Origin: Sphingomonas sp. SORGH_AS_0879
Lineage (GTDB): Bacteria; Pseudomonadota; Alphaproteobacteria; Sphingomonadales; Sphingomonadaceae
DNA length: 64,000 bases
Direction of reading: 5' to 3'
NCBI RefSeq assembly: GCF_030819175.1
Contig: NZ_JAUTBJ010000002.1
Location: forward strand, 1,622,001-1,686,000
This document shows positions 1 through 9,452 of this stretch, piece after piece. The notes beneath the pieces are model-generated. The model was not told where the DNA came from. It searched no databases and saw nothing but the letters and a program-made list of their open reading frames with translations. Made by a program: the position numbers and the translations under genes. Each line of letters starts with the position of its first letter. The stretch's first letter is position 1.

Positions 1-24
1 GGCGGCCCCGTGGCGATGCATTGA
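1..24 (+). CDS. 3' end of an upstream gene (partial, unidentified)
   Basis: An open frame enters at the left edge and stops with TGA at 22-24, six bases before the ATG of the efflux lipoprotein. Only seven codons are visible (GGPVAMH), so the product cannot be identified. NodT-type lipoproteins are commonly encoded right after the inner-membrane pump (RND or EmrB/DHA2 type), so this is plausibly the C-terminus of the cognate pump. That is inference from position only. Confidence 0.3.
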   Translation, partial: GGPVAMH

Positions 25-29
25 GAACC

Positions 30-1493
30 ATGATGCGCAAGCAGCTTTCCCTCATCCCGCTCCTCCTGCTGGGGGCCTGCACCGTCGGGCCCAACTATGC
101 CGGGCCGCCCCAGGCGATCGGATCGGCGGCGACCCCGCCCGCCGGGTTCGTTCGCGCGGACAACATGCTCGCGACCACCGCACCGGCGGTGGCCGACTGG
201 TGGACGACGCTGAACGACCCGATGCTCACCTGGCTGGAAGAGCGCGCGCTGGAGGCCAATCCGAACGTCGCGGTGGCGCAGGCGCGGTTGAAGCAGGCAC
301 GCTCGGCTCTACGGCTGGAGCGGGCCAACCAGGCGCCCAACGCCAATGCCAGTGCGACCTATCTCCATGCCAATCTGCCGGGCCTGAACCTGGGCGGCAG
401 CGGCTCGGGCGAAGGGCAGGGCGGTGCCGATGGCGGCGGCGGTTCGGGCGGTCAGAGTGTCAATTTCTTCAACCTCGGCTTCGATGCGAGTTGGGAGGTC
501 GATCTGTTCGGCGGACGCCGCCGCACGGTCGAGGCGGCGCGCGCCAATGCGGCGGCGGCGGAGGCCAATGTCGCCGACGCGCAGGTGTCGCTCAGCGCCG
601 ATGTCGCCCAGGCCTATATCGGGCTGCGCGACACGCAACAGCGGCTGATCCTGGCGCGCGATGCGTCGCGGATGCAGCGCGATACGCTCAAGCTGACCGA
701 GCAGCGCTTCGCCAACGGCACCGCCTCGCAACTGGAGGTGGAGCGGTTGCGCAACCAGGTCGAGAGCACCGATGCGCAGATCCTGCCGCTGTCCTCCTCG
801 GTCGAGACCTATCTCAACGCGCTGGCGATCCTGATCGGCGAGGCGCCGGGGACGTTGGACCAGCGGCTGACCCAGGCGGGGCCGGTGCCGTTGCCGCCCG
901 CGCAGGTGGCGGTGGGCGATCCGACATCGCTGCTCCAGCGCCGCCCCGATATCCGCGCCGCCGAGCGCAACCTGGCGGCGCAGACCGCGCGGATCGGCGT
1001 GGCGGAGGCGGCCAAGTTCCCGCGCCTCAACCTGATGGGGATCATCGGCATCGGCGGCACCTCGCTGGACTCGCTGACCGATCTCGACAATCTGGTGACG
1101 CTGGGTGCGCCGATGCTCCAGTGGAATGTGCTCAACTTCGGGCGGGCCAATGCGCGTGTCGGCCAGGCCGAAGGCGCGCGGGATGAAGCGGAGGCGCAAT
1201 ATCGCGGCGCGGTCCTGTCGGCGCTACGCGATGCGGAGGATGCGCTGTCGCGTTTCCGGGCGCGGCGGAACACGGTGGCGACGCTCGCCCGCGCCAAGGC
1301 GTCGGCGGATCGCTCGGCGGTGTTGATGCAGCAGCGATATCGGGCCGGGGCCGCGACCCTGATCGACACGCTGGATGCGGAGCGGCAGCGGGTGGCGGCG
1401 GACCAGTCGCTGTCGCAGGCGGTGGCGGGGCTGACCAATGATTATGTGTCGTTGCAGAAGGCGCTGGGCCTGGGTTGGCGCGTGCCGTCTTAA
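30..1493 (+). CDS. NodT-family outer membrane efflux lipoprotein (TolC/OprM-like)
   Basis: Outer-membrane channel component of a tripartite drug or metabolite efflux pump, 487 aa from the ATG at 30. The N-terminus is a lipoprotein signal: charged MMRKQ, hydrophobic LSLIPLLLL, then lipobox LLGAC, so the mature protein should be lipid-anchored at Cys. TVGPNY directly after the Cys is typical of this family. Two outer-membrane-efflux repeats follow, rich in Ala and coiled coil (for example VAQARLKQARSALRLERANQ and a second helical hairpin near the C-terminus). The Gly-rich stretch near residues 120-145 is an unusual loop insertion. A TTG at 21 extends the frame but overlaps the upstream stop, so the ATG at 30 is preferred. 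The pump and adaptor genes must lie to the left. The substrate is unknown. Confidence 0.92.
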   Translation: MMRKQLSLIPLLLLGACTVGPNYAGPPQAIGSAATPPAGFVRADNMLATTAPAVADWWTTLNDPMLTWLEERALEANPNVAVAQARLKQARSALRLERANQAPNANASATYLHANLPGLNLGGSGSGEGQGGADGGGGSGGQSVNFFNLGFDASWEVDLFGGRRRTVEAARANAAAAEANVADAQVSLSADVAQAYIGLRDTQQRLILARDASRMQRDTLKLTEQRFANGTASQLEVERLRNQVESTDAQILPLSSSVETYLNALAILIGEAPGTLDQRLTQAGPVPLPPAQVAVGDPTSLLQRRPDIRAAERNLAAQTARIGVAEAAKFPRLNLMGIIGIGGTSLDSLTDLDNLVTLGAPMLQWNVLNFGRANARVGQAEGARDEAEAQYRGAVLSALRDAEDALSRFRARRNTVATLARAKASADRSAVLMQQRYRAGAATLIDTLDAERQRVAADQSLSQAVAGLTNDYVSLQKALGLGWRVPS

Positions 1494-1512
1494 TTCGCTC
1501 GGGAAGAGCGTG

Positions 1513-1770
1513 ATGGAGGGGTGGTGCCGGTCCGTCCTGCCCCTCCACCATCGCTGACGCGATGGTCCCCCTCCCCATCGAAGATGGGGAGGATTGGGGG
1601 GACTGGACGGTGCGGAATATCCCAAATCCTCCCCAAGCTCTGCTTGGGGAGGGGGACCGCCGGGCGTCAGCCCGGTGGTGGAGGGGCAGGGGGCCTCTAG
1701 CTAGCGTTGAAGGCCCCTCCACCACGCCCTGCGAGCGCGATCCCCCTCTCAATCGGAGATAGGGAGGATT
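1513..1770. repeat. Composite palindromic repeat A between convergent genes
   Basis: Non-coding stretch between the efflux gene and the oppositely oriented MerR gene. It is built of small inverted repeats: CCTCCCC and GGGGAGG arms enclosing short variable hearts (ATCGAAGAT at about 1575, AAGCTCTGCTT at about 1634) and linked to GGTGGAGGGG-type arms. The same architecture recurs at 12903-13004, 20714-20845 and 29851-29976. It can fold into several hairpins and probably ends transcription from both sides; that role is inferred. Confidence 0.7.
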
Positions 1771-1776
1771 GGGAGG

Positions 1777-2166
1777 CTACGCCCCCGCTGCCGCGATCCG
1801 TTCGCGGGCTTCGCGTTCGATCGTTTCCAGTTCCTCGACCGTCTGCACCAACGCCGTCATCTGCTGGCGGAGTTCGTCCACGCGTTCGCGGCACCGCTCG
1901 GCCAGCGCACGCATCTGTTCGACATGCTGCGGGTCGGCATCGTACAGCCGTAGAAACTCTTCGATCTCACGAAGGGAAAAGCCCAGCCTTTTGCCGCGCA
2001 GGATCAACTGCATCCGCGCCGTCTCGCGCTTCGAATAGACTCGCGCGGTGCCCACCCGGCGCGGTTCGATCAGCCCGCGATCTTCATAGAATCGCAGCGT
2101 TCGTGTCGTGACGCCCAGGCTGTTCGCGACATCCTGGATGCCGCGCAGCTCCTCATTGTCCCCCAC
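1777..2166 (-). CDS. MerR-family transcriptional regulator of fatty-acid/acyl-CoA catabolism
   Basis: DNA-binding regulator of 129 aa. The N-terminal winged helix-turn-helix carries the MerR signature (IQDVANSLGVTTRTLRFYED then GLIEPRR, residues about 9-40). A long C-terminal dimerisation helix follows (residues about 80-125, Glu/Arg-rich). No Cys cluster typical of metal-sensing MerR proteins is present. It lies 3 bases downstream of the acyl-CoA ligase gene and is probably cotranscribed with it. The class resembles LiuR-type MerR regulators that control acyl-CoA degradation genes in proteobacteria (family knowledge). Control of the divergent ligase/thiolase promoter at 3883-4013 is inferred from context. 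Confidence 0.88.
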   Translation of the reverse strand: MGDNEELRGIQDVANSLGVTTRTLRFYEDRGLIEPRRVGTARVYSKRETARMQLILRGKRLGFSLREIEEFLRLYDADPQHVEQMRALAERCRERVDELRQQMTALVQTVEELETIEREARERIAAAGA

Positions 2167-2169
2167 CGT

Positions 2170-3882
2170 CTATTCCCCCACAGGCCGCGCCGTCGCCGCG
2201 GCCTTCGCCAATTCTTCCTCGACCAGTTCCTTTTTCGACAATTTGCCGATCAGGGTCTTAGGCAGGCTTTCGCGGATTTCGACTTCGCGGGGAAGTTCGA
2301 TCTTGCTGACCTTGTCCTGTAAAAAGGCACGCAGTTCCTCCGGCGTGGCATGGTGATCGACCGCCAGCTTCACAAAGGCCTTGGGCGACTGGCCGCGATA
2401 GGTATCGGGGATGCCGATCACCACCGCCTCGGCGACGGCGGGATGCTCGTACAGCGCTTCCTCGATCATGCGCGGATAGACATTATAGCCGCCGCACAGG
2501 ATCACGTCCTTGATCCGGTCGACGATGAACAGATAGCCGTCCTCGTCCAGATAGCCGACATCGCCGGTGCGCAGCGCGCCGTGAATGAAGACCTGCTCGC
2601 TCTCGACGGGCTTGTTCCAATAGCCGGACATGACCTGCGGCCCGCGTGCGCAGATTTCGCCGACCTCACCCGGCGGCATCAGCCGGTCGGGATTGTCGCG
2701 GTCGCGAATCTCGATCGTCGTGCCAGGGAAGGGCAGCCCCGCCGATCCGCCCTTGTTCTCGCCGATCAGCGGATTGCAGGTGATGATCGGCGAAGCTTCC
2801 GACAGGCCGTAACCCTCGACCAGCTTGGCCCCGGTCGTGGTCTCGAACGCCACGCGCACCTCGGCGGGAAGGGGGGCGCCGCCCGAGATGCACGCCTTGA
2901 TCGCCGACAGGTCGACCTTGCGCGCCTCGGCCACGCCCGCAATCGCGTTGTAGATGGTGGGGACGGCGGGGAAATAGGTCGGCTTGCTGCGCGCGATGGT
3001 CTTCAGCACCTGGTCGAGCTCGAACCGGGGGAGCAGGATCATCTCCGCCCCCACCCGGATCGCGAAGCTGAGCACCGTGGTCAGCGCGAAGACGTGGAAG
3101 AGGGGGAGCACGCCCAATATCCGCTCCGCCCCGATCGCCTCTTCGCCGCCGGTATGGAGCACCATCGCATCGGCATTGGCGATCAGATTGGCGTGGGACA
3201 GCATCGCCGCCTTGGGGCTGCCCGTCGTGCCGCCGGTATATTGCAGCACCGCCACGTCGTCGGGCCTGGCCGATACCGGGGCCAGTACGCCGCCGCGCTT
3301 CATCATCTGCGCGAAGGTCAGGTGGCGGGGGGAGGGGCCGGGCGGCGCGATCATCGACCGCTTGAACAGGCGATAGGCCAGCCCCTTGATGGTCGGCAGC
3401 GCGTCGGCGATGGGGCAGGATATGACATGGCGTACCGACAGCTTGTCGGCGGCATGGCTGACCCGCGCGAAAATGTCGGGAATGTCGCAGGTCGCGATGA
3501 TCTCCGCGCCCGAATCCTCCAGCAGATGGCAGAGTTCGCGCTCGACATAGAGCGGGTTGACGTTGACGACGATGCCCCCGGCCTTGAGCGTCGCGAAGAA
3601 CAGCACCGGGTAATAGACGATATTGGGCAGGCACAGCGCCACGCGCGTTCCCTGCTTCACGCCCAGCGCCTGAAGCCCCGCCGCCGCCCGGTCCACCATG
3701 TCGGACAGTTCGCCGTACCGGGTGATGCGGCCCATGAAATCGATCGCGGGTCGGTCGCCGTGCCGCCGTACCGTAGTCTCGAACATATCGGATAGCAGCC
3801 GGGGTTCCGAAACCAGCGGGCGTCCCGTCGCCTGACCCGGTGCACCGCCCGTCGTGGTTTCCCCGATGGCTCCTGCCGTCAT
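2170..3882 (-). CDS. fadD: Long-chain fatty-acid--CoA ligase
   Basis: Activates free fatty acids to acyl-CoA at the cost of ATP (ATP to AMP), the entry step of beta-oxidation. The 570 aa length is normal. The AMP-binding P-loop is YTGGTTGSPKAAMLSH (residues 215-230), followed by the adenylation motif GYGLSEASP (around 360), TGDVGY and the ligase-type FIVDRIKDVILCGGYNVYPR segment. The start ATG at 3882 has the strong ribosome-binding site AGGAGA 9 bases upstream. It is transcribed with the MerR gene and divergently from the thiolase, so one 131-base region can control both sides. A more specialised acyl chain preference cannot be read from the sequence. Confidence 0.92.
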   Translation of the reverse strand: MTAGAIGETTTGGAPGQATGRPLVSEPRLLSDMFETTVRRHGDRPAIDFMGRITRYGELSDMVDRAAAGLQALGVKQGTRVALCLPNIVYYPVLFFATLKAGGIVVNVNPLYVERELCHLLEDSGAEIIATCDIPDIFARVSHAADKLSVRHVISCPIADALPTIKGLAYRLFKRSMIAPPGPSPRHLTFAQMMKRGGVLAPVSARPDDVAVLQYTGGTTGSPKAAMLSHANLIANADAMVLHTGGEEAIGAERILGVLPLFHVFALTTVLSFAIRVGAEMILLPRFELDQVLKTIARSKPTYFPAVPTIYNAIAGVAEARKVDLSAIKACISGGAPLPAEVRVAFETTTGAKLVEGYGLSEASPIITCNPLIGENKGGSAGLPFPGTTIEIRDRDNPDRLMPPGEVGEICARGPQVMSGYWNKPVESEQVFIHGALRTGDVGYLDEDGYLFIVDRIKDVILCGGYNVYPRMIEEALYEHPAVAEAVVIGIPDTYRGQSPKAFVKLAVDHHATPEELRAFLQDKVSKIELPREVEIRESLPKTLIGKLSKKELVEEELAKAAATARPVGE

Positions 3883-4013
3883 CGCGTCGCTCTCCTATAT
3901 CATTTTTCGACCATACCCGGTTGTCGATCGGGGTCGAGTTGCTTATTGTCTTGACGTATAGGGTAGGTAACGCACCTTAACGTTAGGCCGCAAGCCCATA
4001 AAGAGAGGATTGG
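3883..4013. promoter_or_regulatory. Divergent fadD / thiolase control region with dyad
   Basis: The 131 bases between two divergently transcribed beta-oxidation genes. On the plus strand TTGACG (3951-3956) resembles a -35 box. A perfect inverted repeat TAACG-N8-CGTTA lies at 3968-3985, in the spacer/-10 area, which is where MerR-type activators bind between elongated-spacing promoter boxes. The 9-mer ACGTATAGG at 3954-3962 recurs at 9377-9385 in front of the DUF2147/FadL/Etf genes. Assignment to the adjacent MerR regulator is inference. Confidence 0.45.
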
Positions 4014-5150
4014 ATGACCAACATCGTGATCGCAGGCTATGCCCGCTCTCCCTTCACCCAGGCTGGCAAGGGCGCGTTGGCGCGGGTTCGGCCCGATGAT
4101 CTGGCCGCACAGGTGATTCGCGGCCTGATCGAGCGGACCGGCGTCGATGCCTCGGAGATCGAGGACGTCATTCTGGGTTGCGCCTTTCCCGAGGGCGAGC
4201 AGGGGATGAACGTCGCACGGCTGATCGGCCTGCTGGCGGACCTGCCGCTGTCGGTCGGGGGCATGACGGTGAACCGCTTCTGCGGATCGTCCATGTCGGC
4301 CATCCATATCGCCATGGGCCAGATCCAGATCGGCGCGGGCGAGGCGTTCATCTGTGCGGGCATCGAGTCGATGAGCCGGGTGCCGATGGGCGGCTATAAC
4401 CCGCTGCCCAACCCCGAACTCGCCGCCGCGCGGCCCGGTGCCTATATGGGCATGGGCCAGACCGCCGAGAATGTCGCGCAGAAGTACCAGATCACCCGCG
4501 CCGAGCAGGAGAAGTTCGCGGTCGCCAGCCAGAAAAAGGCCGCCGAGGCGCGTGCCGCCGGTCGCTTGGCCGATGAGATCGTGCCGATCCACACCAAGGC
4601 GGGCGATGTGACCGAGGACGGGTTGATCCGCCCCGACACGACCGAAGAGGTGCTGTCCGGTCTGAAGCCCGCCTTCGACAAGGACGGCACGGTGACGGCG
4701 GGCACCGCGTCTCCGCTGACCGATGGCGCGGCGGCGGTGCTGGTCACCTCGGAAGAATTTGCCAGGAAGCACGGCCTGACCATCCTCGCCCGGATCAAGT
4801 CGGTCGGCATCTCCGGCTGCGAGCCGGAGACGATGGGCCTCGGCCCGATCGGCTCGTCCAAAAAGGCGCTGGAGCGTGCGGGTATCTCTTCGAGCGATCT
4901 CGACATTGTCGAGATCAACGAAGCCTTTGCCAGCCAGGCGATCGCCTGCATCCGCGACCTTGGCTTGAAGGAAGACACGATCAACAAGGACGGCGGCGCC
5001 ATCGCGATCGGCCATCCGCTGGGCGCGACCGGCGCGCGCATCGTCGGCAAGGCGGCGGCTTTGCTGGCGCGTGACGGCGGTCACTACGCACTCGCCACCC
5101 AGTGCATCGGCGGCGGTCAGGGCATCGCGACCGTGCTGGAGCGTGCATGA
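4014..5150 (+). CDS. fadA: Acetyl-CoA C-acyltransferase (3-ketoacyl-CoA thiolase)
   Basis: Last step of beta-oxidation: thiolytic cleavage of 3-ketoacyl-CoA with CoA to acetyl-CoA plus a shortened acyl-CoA. At 378 aa it is slightly shorter than the usual 390. All catalytic parts are present: nucleophile Cys90 in NRFCGSS, His about 334 in GHPLGATG, and the second Cys about 364 in CIGGGQG. GAGRGD-like segments are less typical, so acetoacetyl-CoA specificity cannot be excluded. The start has AGAGAGG upstream. The stop overlaps the start of the next gene (ATGA, 5147-5150), indicating translational coupling to the multifunctional dehydrogenase/hydratase. Confidence 0.92.
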   Translation: MTNIVIAGYARSPFTQAGKGALARVRPDDLAAQVIRGLIERTGVDASEIEDVILGCAFPEGEQGMNVARLIGLLADLPLSVGGMTVNRFCGSSMSAIHIAMGQIQIGAGEAFICAGIESMSRVPMGGYNPLPNPELAAARPGAYMGMGQTAENVAQKYQITRAEQEKFAVASQKKAAEARAAGRLADEIVPIHTKAGDVTEDGLIRPDTTEEVLSGLKPAFDKDGTVTAGTASPLTDGAAAVLVTSEEFARKHGLTILARIKSVGISGCEPETMGLGPIGSSKKALERAGISSSDLDIVEINEAFASQAIACIRDLGLKEDTINKDGGAIAIGHPLGATGARIVGKAAALLARDGGHYALATQCIGGGQGIATVLERA

Positions 5151-7479
5151 TGGCTGACACGATCAACAAGGTTTGCGTGATCGGCGCAGGGGTGATGGGC
5201 GCAGGCATCGCGGCGCAGGTCGCCAATGCCGGTGTGCCCGTCCTGCTGCTCGACATCGTGCCCAAGGACGGCGGCGACCGTGACGCCGTGGCCAAGGGGG
5301 CGGTGGCGAAGATGCTCAAGACCGAGCCCGCCCCCTTCATGTCGTCCGCCGCCGCCAGGCTGGTGGAAACCGGCAATATCGAGGATCATCTCGACAAGGT
5401 TGCCGAGTGTGACTGGATCGTCGAGGCGGTGGTCGAGCGGCTGGACATCAAGCAATCGCTCTATGCCAGGTTGGAGACGTTGAAGCGTCCCGGTACGGCG
5501 GTGTCGTCCAACACCTCGACCATCCCGCTCGGCCATCTGGTCGAGGGGCGGTCGGAGCAGTTCAGACAAGACTTCCTGATAACCCACTTCTTCAATCCGC
5601 CGCGTTACATGCGGCTGATCGAGATCGTGACCTCGGAGCACACCGATGCCGGTGTCGCGGCCAAGGTCGAGCAGTTCGTCGATCACCACATGGGCAAGCG
5701 GATCGTCCGCGCCAAGGATACGCCGGGCTTCATCGCCAACCGCATCGGCACCTATTGGCTGGCGGTCGCGATCAACGCGGCGATGGACCAGGGCCTGACC
5801 GTCGAGGAGGCCGACCAGATTGGCGGCCGTCCGATGGGCGTGCCCAAGACCGGCATTTTCGGGCTGATCGATCTGGTCGGCATCGACCTGATGCCGCTGC
5901 TCGCCAAGTCGCTGTCCTCGACCCTGCCGGAAGGGGACGCCTATTTCGACACGATCCGCCCGCTGCCGCTGGTCGACAGGATGATCGCGGAGGGGTTCAC
6001 GGGCCGCAAGGGCAAGGGCGGCTTCTACCGCCTCGACCGCAAGCCCGACGGCAGCAAGGCCAAGCAGGCGATCGACCTCCAGACGGGCGAATATCGCGCC
6101 GAGCGTAAGCCCGAGCGTCTGCCGGCCCGCGCCGAAAAGGACTTGGCGGCGCTGGTCGCGACGCCGGGGAAGGTCGGCGACTATGCCTGGGCGGTGCTGG
6201 GTCCGGTCCTGTCCTATGCGGCGGGTCTGGTCGGCGAAGCGGCGGACGATGTCGTCGCGATCGATGACGCGATGAAGCTGGGCTATAACTGGAAGTTCGG
6301 CCCCTTCGAGCTGATCGACCGGCTGGGGCCGGGCAAGCTGGCCGAGCGGCTGCGCGCCGGGGGCAAGCCGGTGCCGGCGCTGCTGGAGACGGCGGGCGAC
6401 CGGCCCTTCTACCGCGTGGTCGATGGCAAGCGGCAATACCTCACGCTGGGCGGCGACTATGCCGATGTCGTCCGCGCCGAGGGCGTGCTGCTGCTGGAAG
6501 ACATCAAGCTGCGCTCCGAACCGCTGATGAAGAACGGCTCGGCGGCGCTCTGGGATGTCGGTGACGGCGTCGCGGCGTTCGAGTTCACCGGCAAGATGAA
6601 CGCGCTGGACGAGCAGGTGCTGACCCTGCTGCAAAAGGCCATCGCGCTGGTGAAGAGCCAGTATAAGGCGCTGGTCATCTATAACGAGGGCAGCAACTTC
6701 TCGGCCGGGGCCAATCTGGGTCTCGCCATGTTCGCGGTGAACATCGCGGCCTGGGGCGAAGTCGACAAGCTGGTCGTCGCGGGGCAGCAGGCGTATAAGG
6801 CGCTGAAATACGCGCCCTTCCCGGTCGTCGCCGCGCCGGCCGGCATGGCGCTGGGCGGCGGTTGCGAGATCCTGCTCCATGCCGATGCGATCCAGGCCCA
6901 TGCGGAAAGCTATATCGGGTTGGTCGAGACCGGCGTCGGTCTGGTCCCCGGCTGGGGCGGCAATGGCGAGTTGATCGATCGTCTCGCGAAGTCGCCCAAA
7001 ATGCCCAAGGGGGGCCGATGCCCGCCGTCATGAAGGCGTTCGAGACCATCTCGACCGCGCAGGTGTCGCGCTCGGCGGCGCTGGCCAAGGACATGGGCTA
7101 TCTCCGCAAGGACGATGGCATCACCATGAACCGCGACCGCCTGCTGGCCGATGCCAAGCAAAAGGCGCTGTCGCTGGTCGAGGGCTATCAGCCGCCCGAA
7201 AAGCCGGTCTTCCGCCTGCCGGGTGCCGCGGGCAAGCTGGCCTTTGACGGTGCGGTCGCCGACTTCGCCAGGAAGGGCGTCGCCACCCCCTATGACGTGG
7301 TGGTGGCGGGCCGTTTGTCGCGGGTCATGACCGGCGGCGATGCCGACCTGATCGACGAGGTGAGCGAGGATCAGTTGCTCAAACTGGAACGCGCCGCCTT
7401 CATGGAAAGCGTCAAGGACGCGCGGACGCAAGGACGGATCGAGCATATGCTCGAAACCGGCAAGCCGCTGCGCAATTGA
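5147..7479 (+). pseudogene. fadB: 3-hydroxyacyl-CoA dehydrogenase / enoyl-CoA hydratase, frameshifted
   Basis: Bifunctional beta-oxidation enzyme with the dehydrogenase first and hydratase last, the reverse of E. coli FadB. The first reading frame (5147-7033, 628 aa) has the NAD-binding GAGVMGAGIAAQ, VEAVVERLDIK, SNTSTIP, the C-terminal dehydrogenase domains, then the hydratase oxyanion-hole segments NFSAGANL and GMALGGGCE. The frame breaks at a run of six G (7009-7014) after KSPKMPK. The natural continuation PMPAVMKAFETIST to ETGKPLRN runs in another frame to 7479 and could restart at the ATG at 7018 (153 aa). Adding one G or removing two restores about 776-777 aa, the usual family length. 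The start at 5147 overlaps the thiolase stop. The break is either a recent mutation or a base-call error; the flanking codons look unaltered. Confidence 0.88.
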
Positions 7480-7497
7480 TCGGGAGAGGATAATCCC

Positions 7498-9294
7498 ATG
7501 CAAGTCTATAACGCGCCGCTGCGCGACATGCGTTTCGTCCTGCACGAGTTGTTCAGCGAGGACGAGTTCGGCCCCGTGGCGGGGCAGGACGAGTTCGGCC
7601 CCGAACTCTACGACGCCATATTGGACGAGGCCGCCCGCGTCACACAGGAGGTCCTGCTGCCGCTCAACGCCACCGGCGATATCGAGGGCTGCAAGCTGGA
7701 GAATGGCGTGGTCCGCACGCCTTCCGGTTTCAAGCAAGCCTATAGCCAGTTCTGCGAAGGTGGCTGGGCCGCGCTCGCCTCGCCGGTCGAATATGGCGGG
7801 CAGGGGCTGCCCGAGGCGGTGAACAAGCTGGTCGAAGAGATGATCTGCGCGACCAACCTGTCGTTCAGCCTCTATCCCGGCCTGACCCACGGCGCGACCA
7901 CCGCGCTGATGGGCCATGGCTCGGAGGATTTGAAGCAATTCTATCTGCCCAAGATGATCTCGGGCGAATGGTCCGGCACCATGTGCCTGACCGAAGCGCA
8001 TTGCGGCACCGACCTCGGTTTGCTCCGCACCCGCGCCGAGCCGCAAGGCGATGGTTCGTTCCTGCTGACCGGCGGCAAGATCTTCATCTCGGCGGGCGAC
8101 CATGACCTGACCGACAATGTGATTCACCTGGTCCTCGCGCGCACCCCCGATGCGCCCAAGGGGGTGAAGGGGATCAGCCTGTTCCTGGTGCCCAAATATC
8201 TGCCCAAGGATGACGGCTCGGTCGGCCCCGCCAATGGCGTCAGCGTCGCGGCCATCGAACACAAGATGGGCCTCAAGGCGTCGGCCACCTGCCAGTTGGA
8301 GTTCAACAATTCCAAGGGCTGGGTCGTGGGCGAGTTGAACAAGGGCCTCGCCGCCATGTTCACCATGATGAACACCGAGCGGGTCTCGGTCGGCATCCAG
8401 GGCCTGGGCGTCAACGAGATCGCGTACCAGTCGGCGGTGGCGTACGCGAAGGACCGCTTGCAGGGGCGCGCACTGGGCGGCGCGGCGCGTCCCGACCTGC
8501 CCGCCGATCCGATCATCGTCCACCCGGACGTTCGCCGGATGCTGATGACCATGCGCGCCTATGCGGAAGGGTGTCGTGCGCTGGGTCAGTGGGCGGCACG
8601 CGGTCTGGATGCCGAGGCGCATGCGATCGACCCCGCCGACAAGTCGCGCGCGGCGGACTTCGTGGCGCTGATGACCCCGGTCGTGAAGGCGCTGTTCACC
8701 GATCTCGCCTTCGAGGCGGCCAACATGGCGGTGCAGGTCCATGGCGGCCATGGCTATATCCGCGACCACGGGATCGAGCAGTTCGTCCGCGACGCCCGCA
8801 TCGCCCAAATCTATGAGGGCACCAACGGCGTCCAGGCGCTCGACCTGGTCGGGCGCAAGATGCCCGCGCATATGGGCCGCTATATGCGCCCGTTCTTCCA
8901 TGCGGTGTCGGAACAGGTCGAGGCGCTCACCAAGCATGAGGACAAGGCGATCACCGGCTGGGCGGCGGGGATGCAGCAGGCGTTCGGCGCATTGCAACTC
9001 AGCACCGGCATGATCGCGCAGAAGGGGACGAAAGACCCCGAGGAAGCGGGTGCTGCGGCAACCGACTATCTGCGGCTGCTGGGGCTGGTCGGCATGGGGC
9101 ATTGCTTCCTCAAATCGGCGCGGATCGCCACCGAGCGGCTGGCCGAGGGCACCGACGAGGCGGGCTTCTACAAGGCCAAGCTCGCCACCGCCGGGTTCTT
9201 CTTCGACCGCATCCTGCCCCAGGCGACGGCGGCGTTCCTGGCGATCAAGTCGGGCAAGCGGTCGACCATGGCACTGGAACTGGAAGCGTTTTGA
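7498..9294 (+). CDS. Acyl-CoA dehydrogenase with C-terminal extension
   Basis: FAD enzyme that introduces the 2,3 double bond in acyl-CoA and passes electrons to ETF, encoded below at 11220-12895. At 598 aa it is longer than the usual 380 because of the extra C-terminal acyl-CoA-dehydrogenase domain found in the DmdC/FadE-like subfamily. Motifs: CLTEAHCGTDLG (about 165), the FAD/acyl segment KIFISAGDHDLTDN, and the signature QIYEGTNGVQALDLVGRK (about 440), which contains the expected catalytic Glu. The start has GGGAGAGG about 9 bases upstream. It lies 18 bases after the frameshifted hydratase gene, in the same operon. Long-chain fatty acids are the likely substrate from context; 3-methylthiopropionyl-CoA is an alternative known for the family. 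Confidence 0.92.
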   Translation: MQVYNAPLRDMRFVLHELFSEDEFGPVAGQDEFGPELYDAILDEAARVTQEVLLPLNATGDIEGCKLENGVVRTPSGFKQAYSQFCEGGWAALASPVEYGGQGLPEAVNKLVEEMICATNLSFSLYPGLTHGATTALMGHGSEDLKQFYLPKMISGEWSGTMCLTEAHCGTDLGLLRTRAEPQGDGSFLLTGGKIFISAGDHDLTDNVIHLVLARTPDAPKGVKGISLFLVPKYLPKDDGSVGPANGVSVAAIEHKMGLKASATCQLEFNNSKGWVVGELNKGLAAMFTMMNTERVSVGIQGLGVNEIAYQSAVAYAKDRLQGRALGGAARPDLPADPIIVHPDVRRMLMTMRAYAEGCRALGQWAARGLDAEAHAIDPADKSRAADFVALMTPVVKALFTDLAFEAANMAVQVHGGHGYIRDHGIEQFVRDARIAQIYEGTNGVQALDLVGRKMPAHMGRYMRPFFHAVSEQVEALTKHEDKAITGWAAGMQQAFGALQLSTGMIAQKGTKDPEEAGAAATDYLRLLGLVGMGHCFLKSARIATERLAEGTDEAGFYKAKLATAGFFFDRILPQATAAFLAIKSGKRSTMALELEAF

Positions 9295-9303
9295 AATATT
9301 GCG

Positions 9304-9338
9304 ATGCCGACTGGCACTTGATTGCGGTCAGTCGGCAT
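9304..9338. terminator. Stem-loop after the acyl-CoA dehydrogenase gene
   Basis: A perfect 10-base inverted repeat, ATGCCGACTG (9304-9313) and CAGTCGGCAT (9329-9338), encloses a 15-base loop 9 bases after the stop codon. No U-run follows, so it may be a factor-dependent end or an mRNA-stabilising hairpin rather than a classical intrinsic terminator. Confidence 0.5.
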
Positions 9339-9452
9339 TATAGGCATGGAACATTATCCTATGCGTCAGGCCAATAACGTATAGGTAAGCTGGAAGCGAC
9401 CGCGAAAAGCGGCGCTTCGCCCGGACGAACGGGCATGGAGAGGAGAAGAAGC

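Noticed and set aside
3900..5084. 394-codon minus-strand frame over the thiolase gene
   Set aside because: No domain, low-complexity composition, and it would abolish the divergent promoter region.
6910..9102. 730-codon open frame antisense to the beta-oxidation genes
   Set aside because: Shadow of the acyl-CoA dehydrogenase gene. The coding strand has clear catalytic motifs, this strand none.
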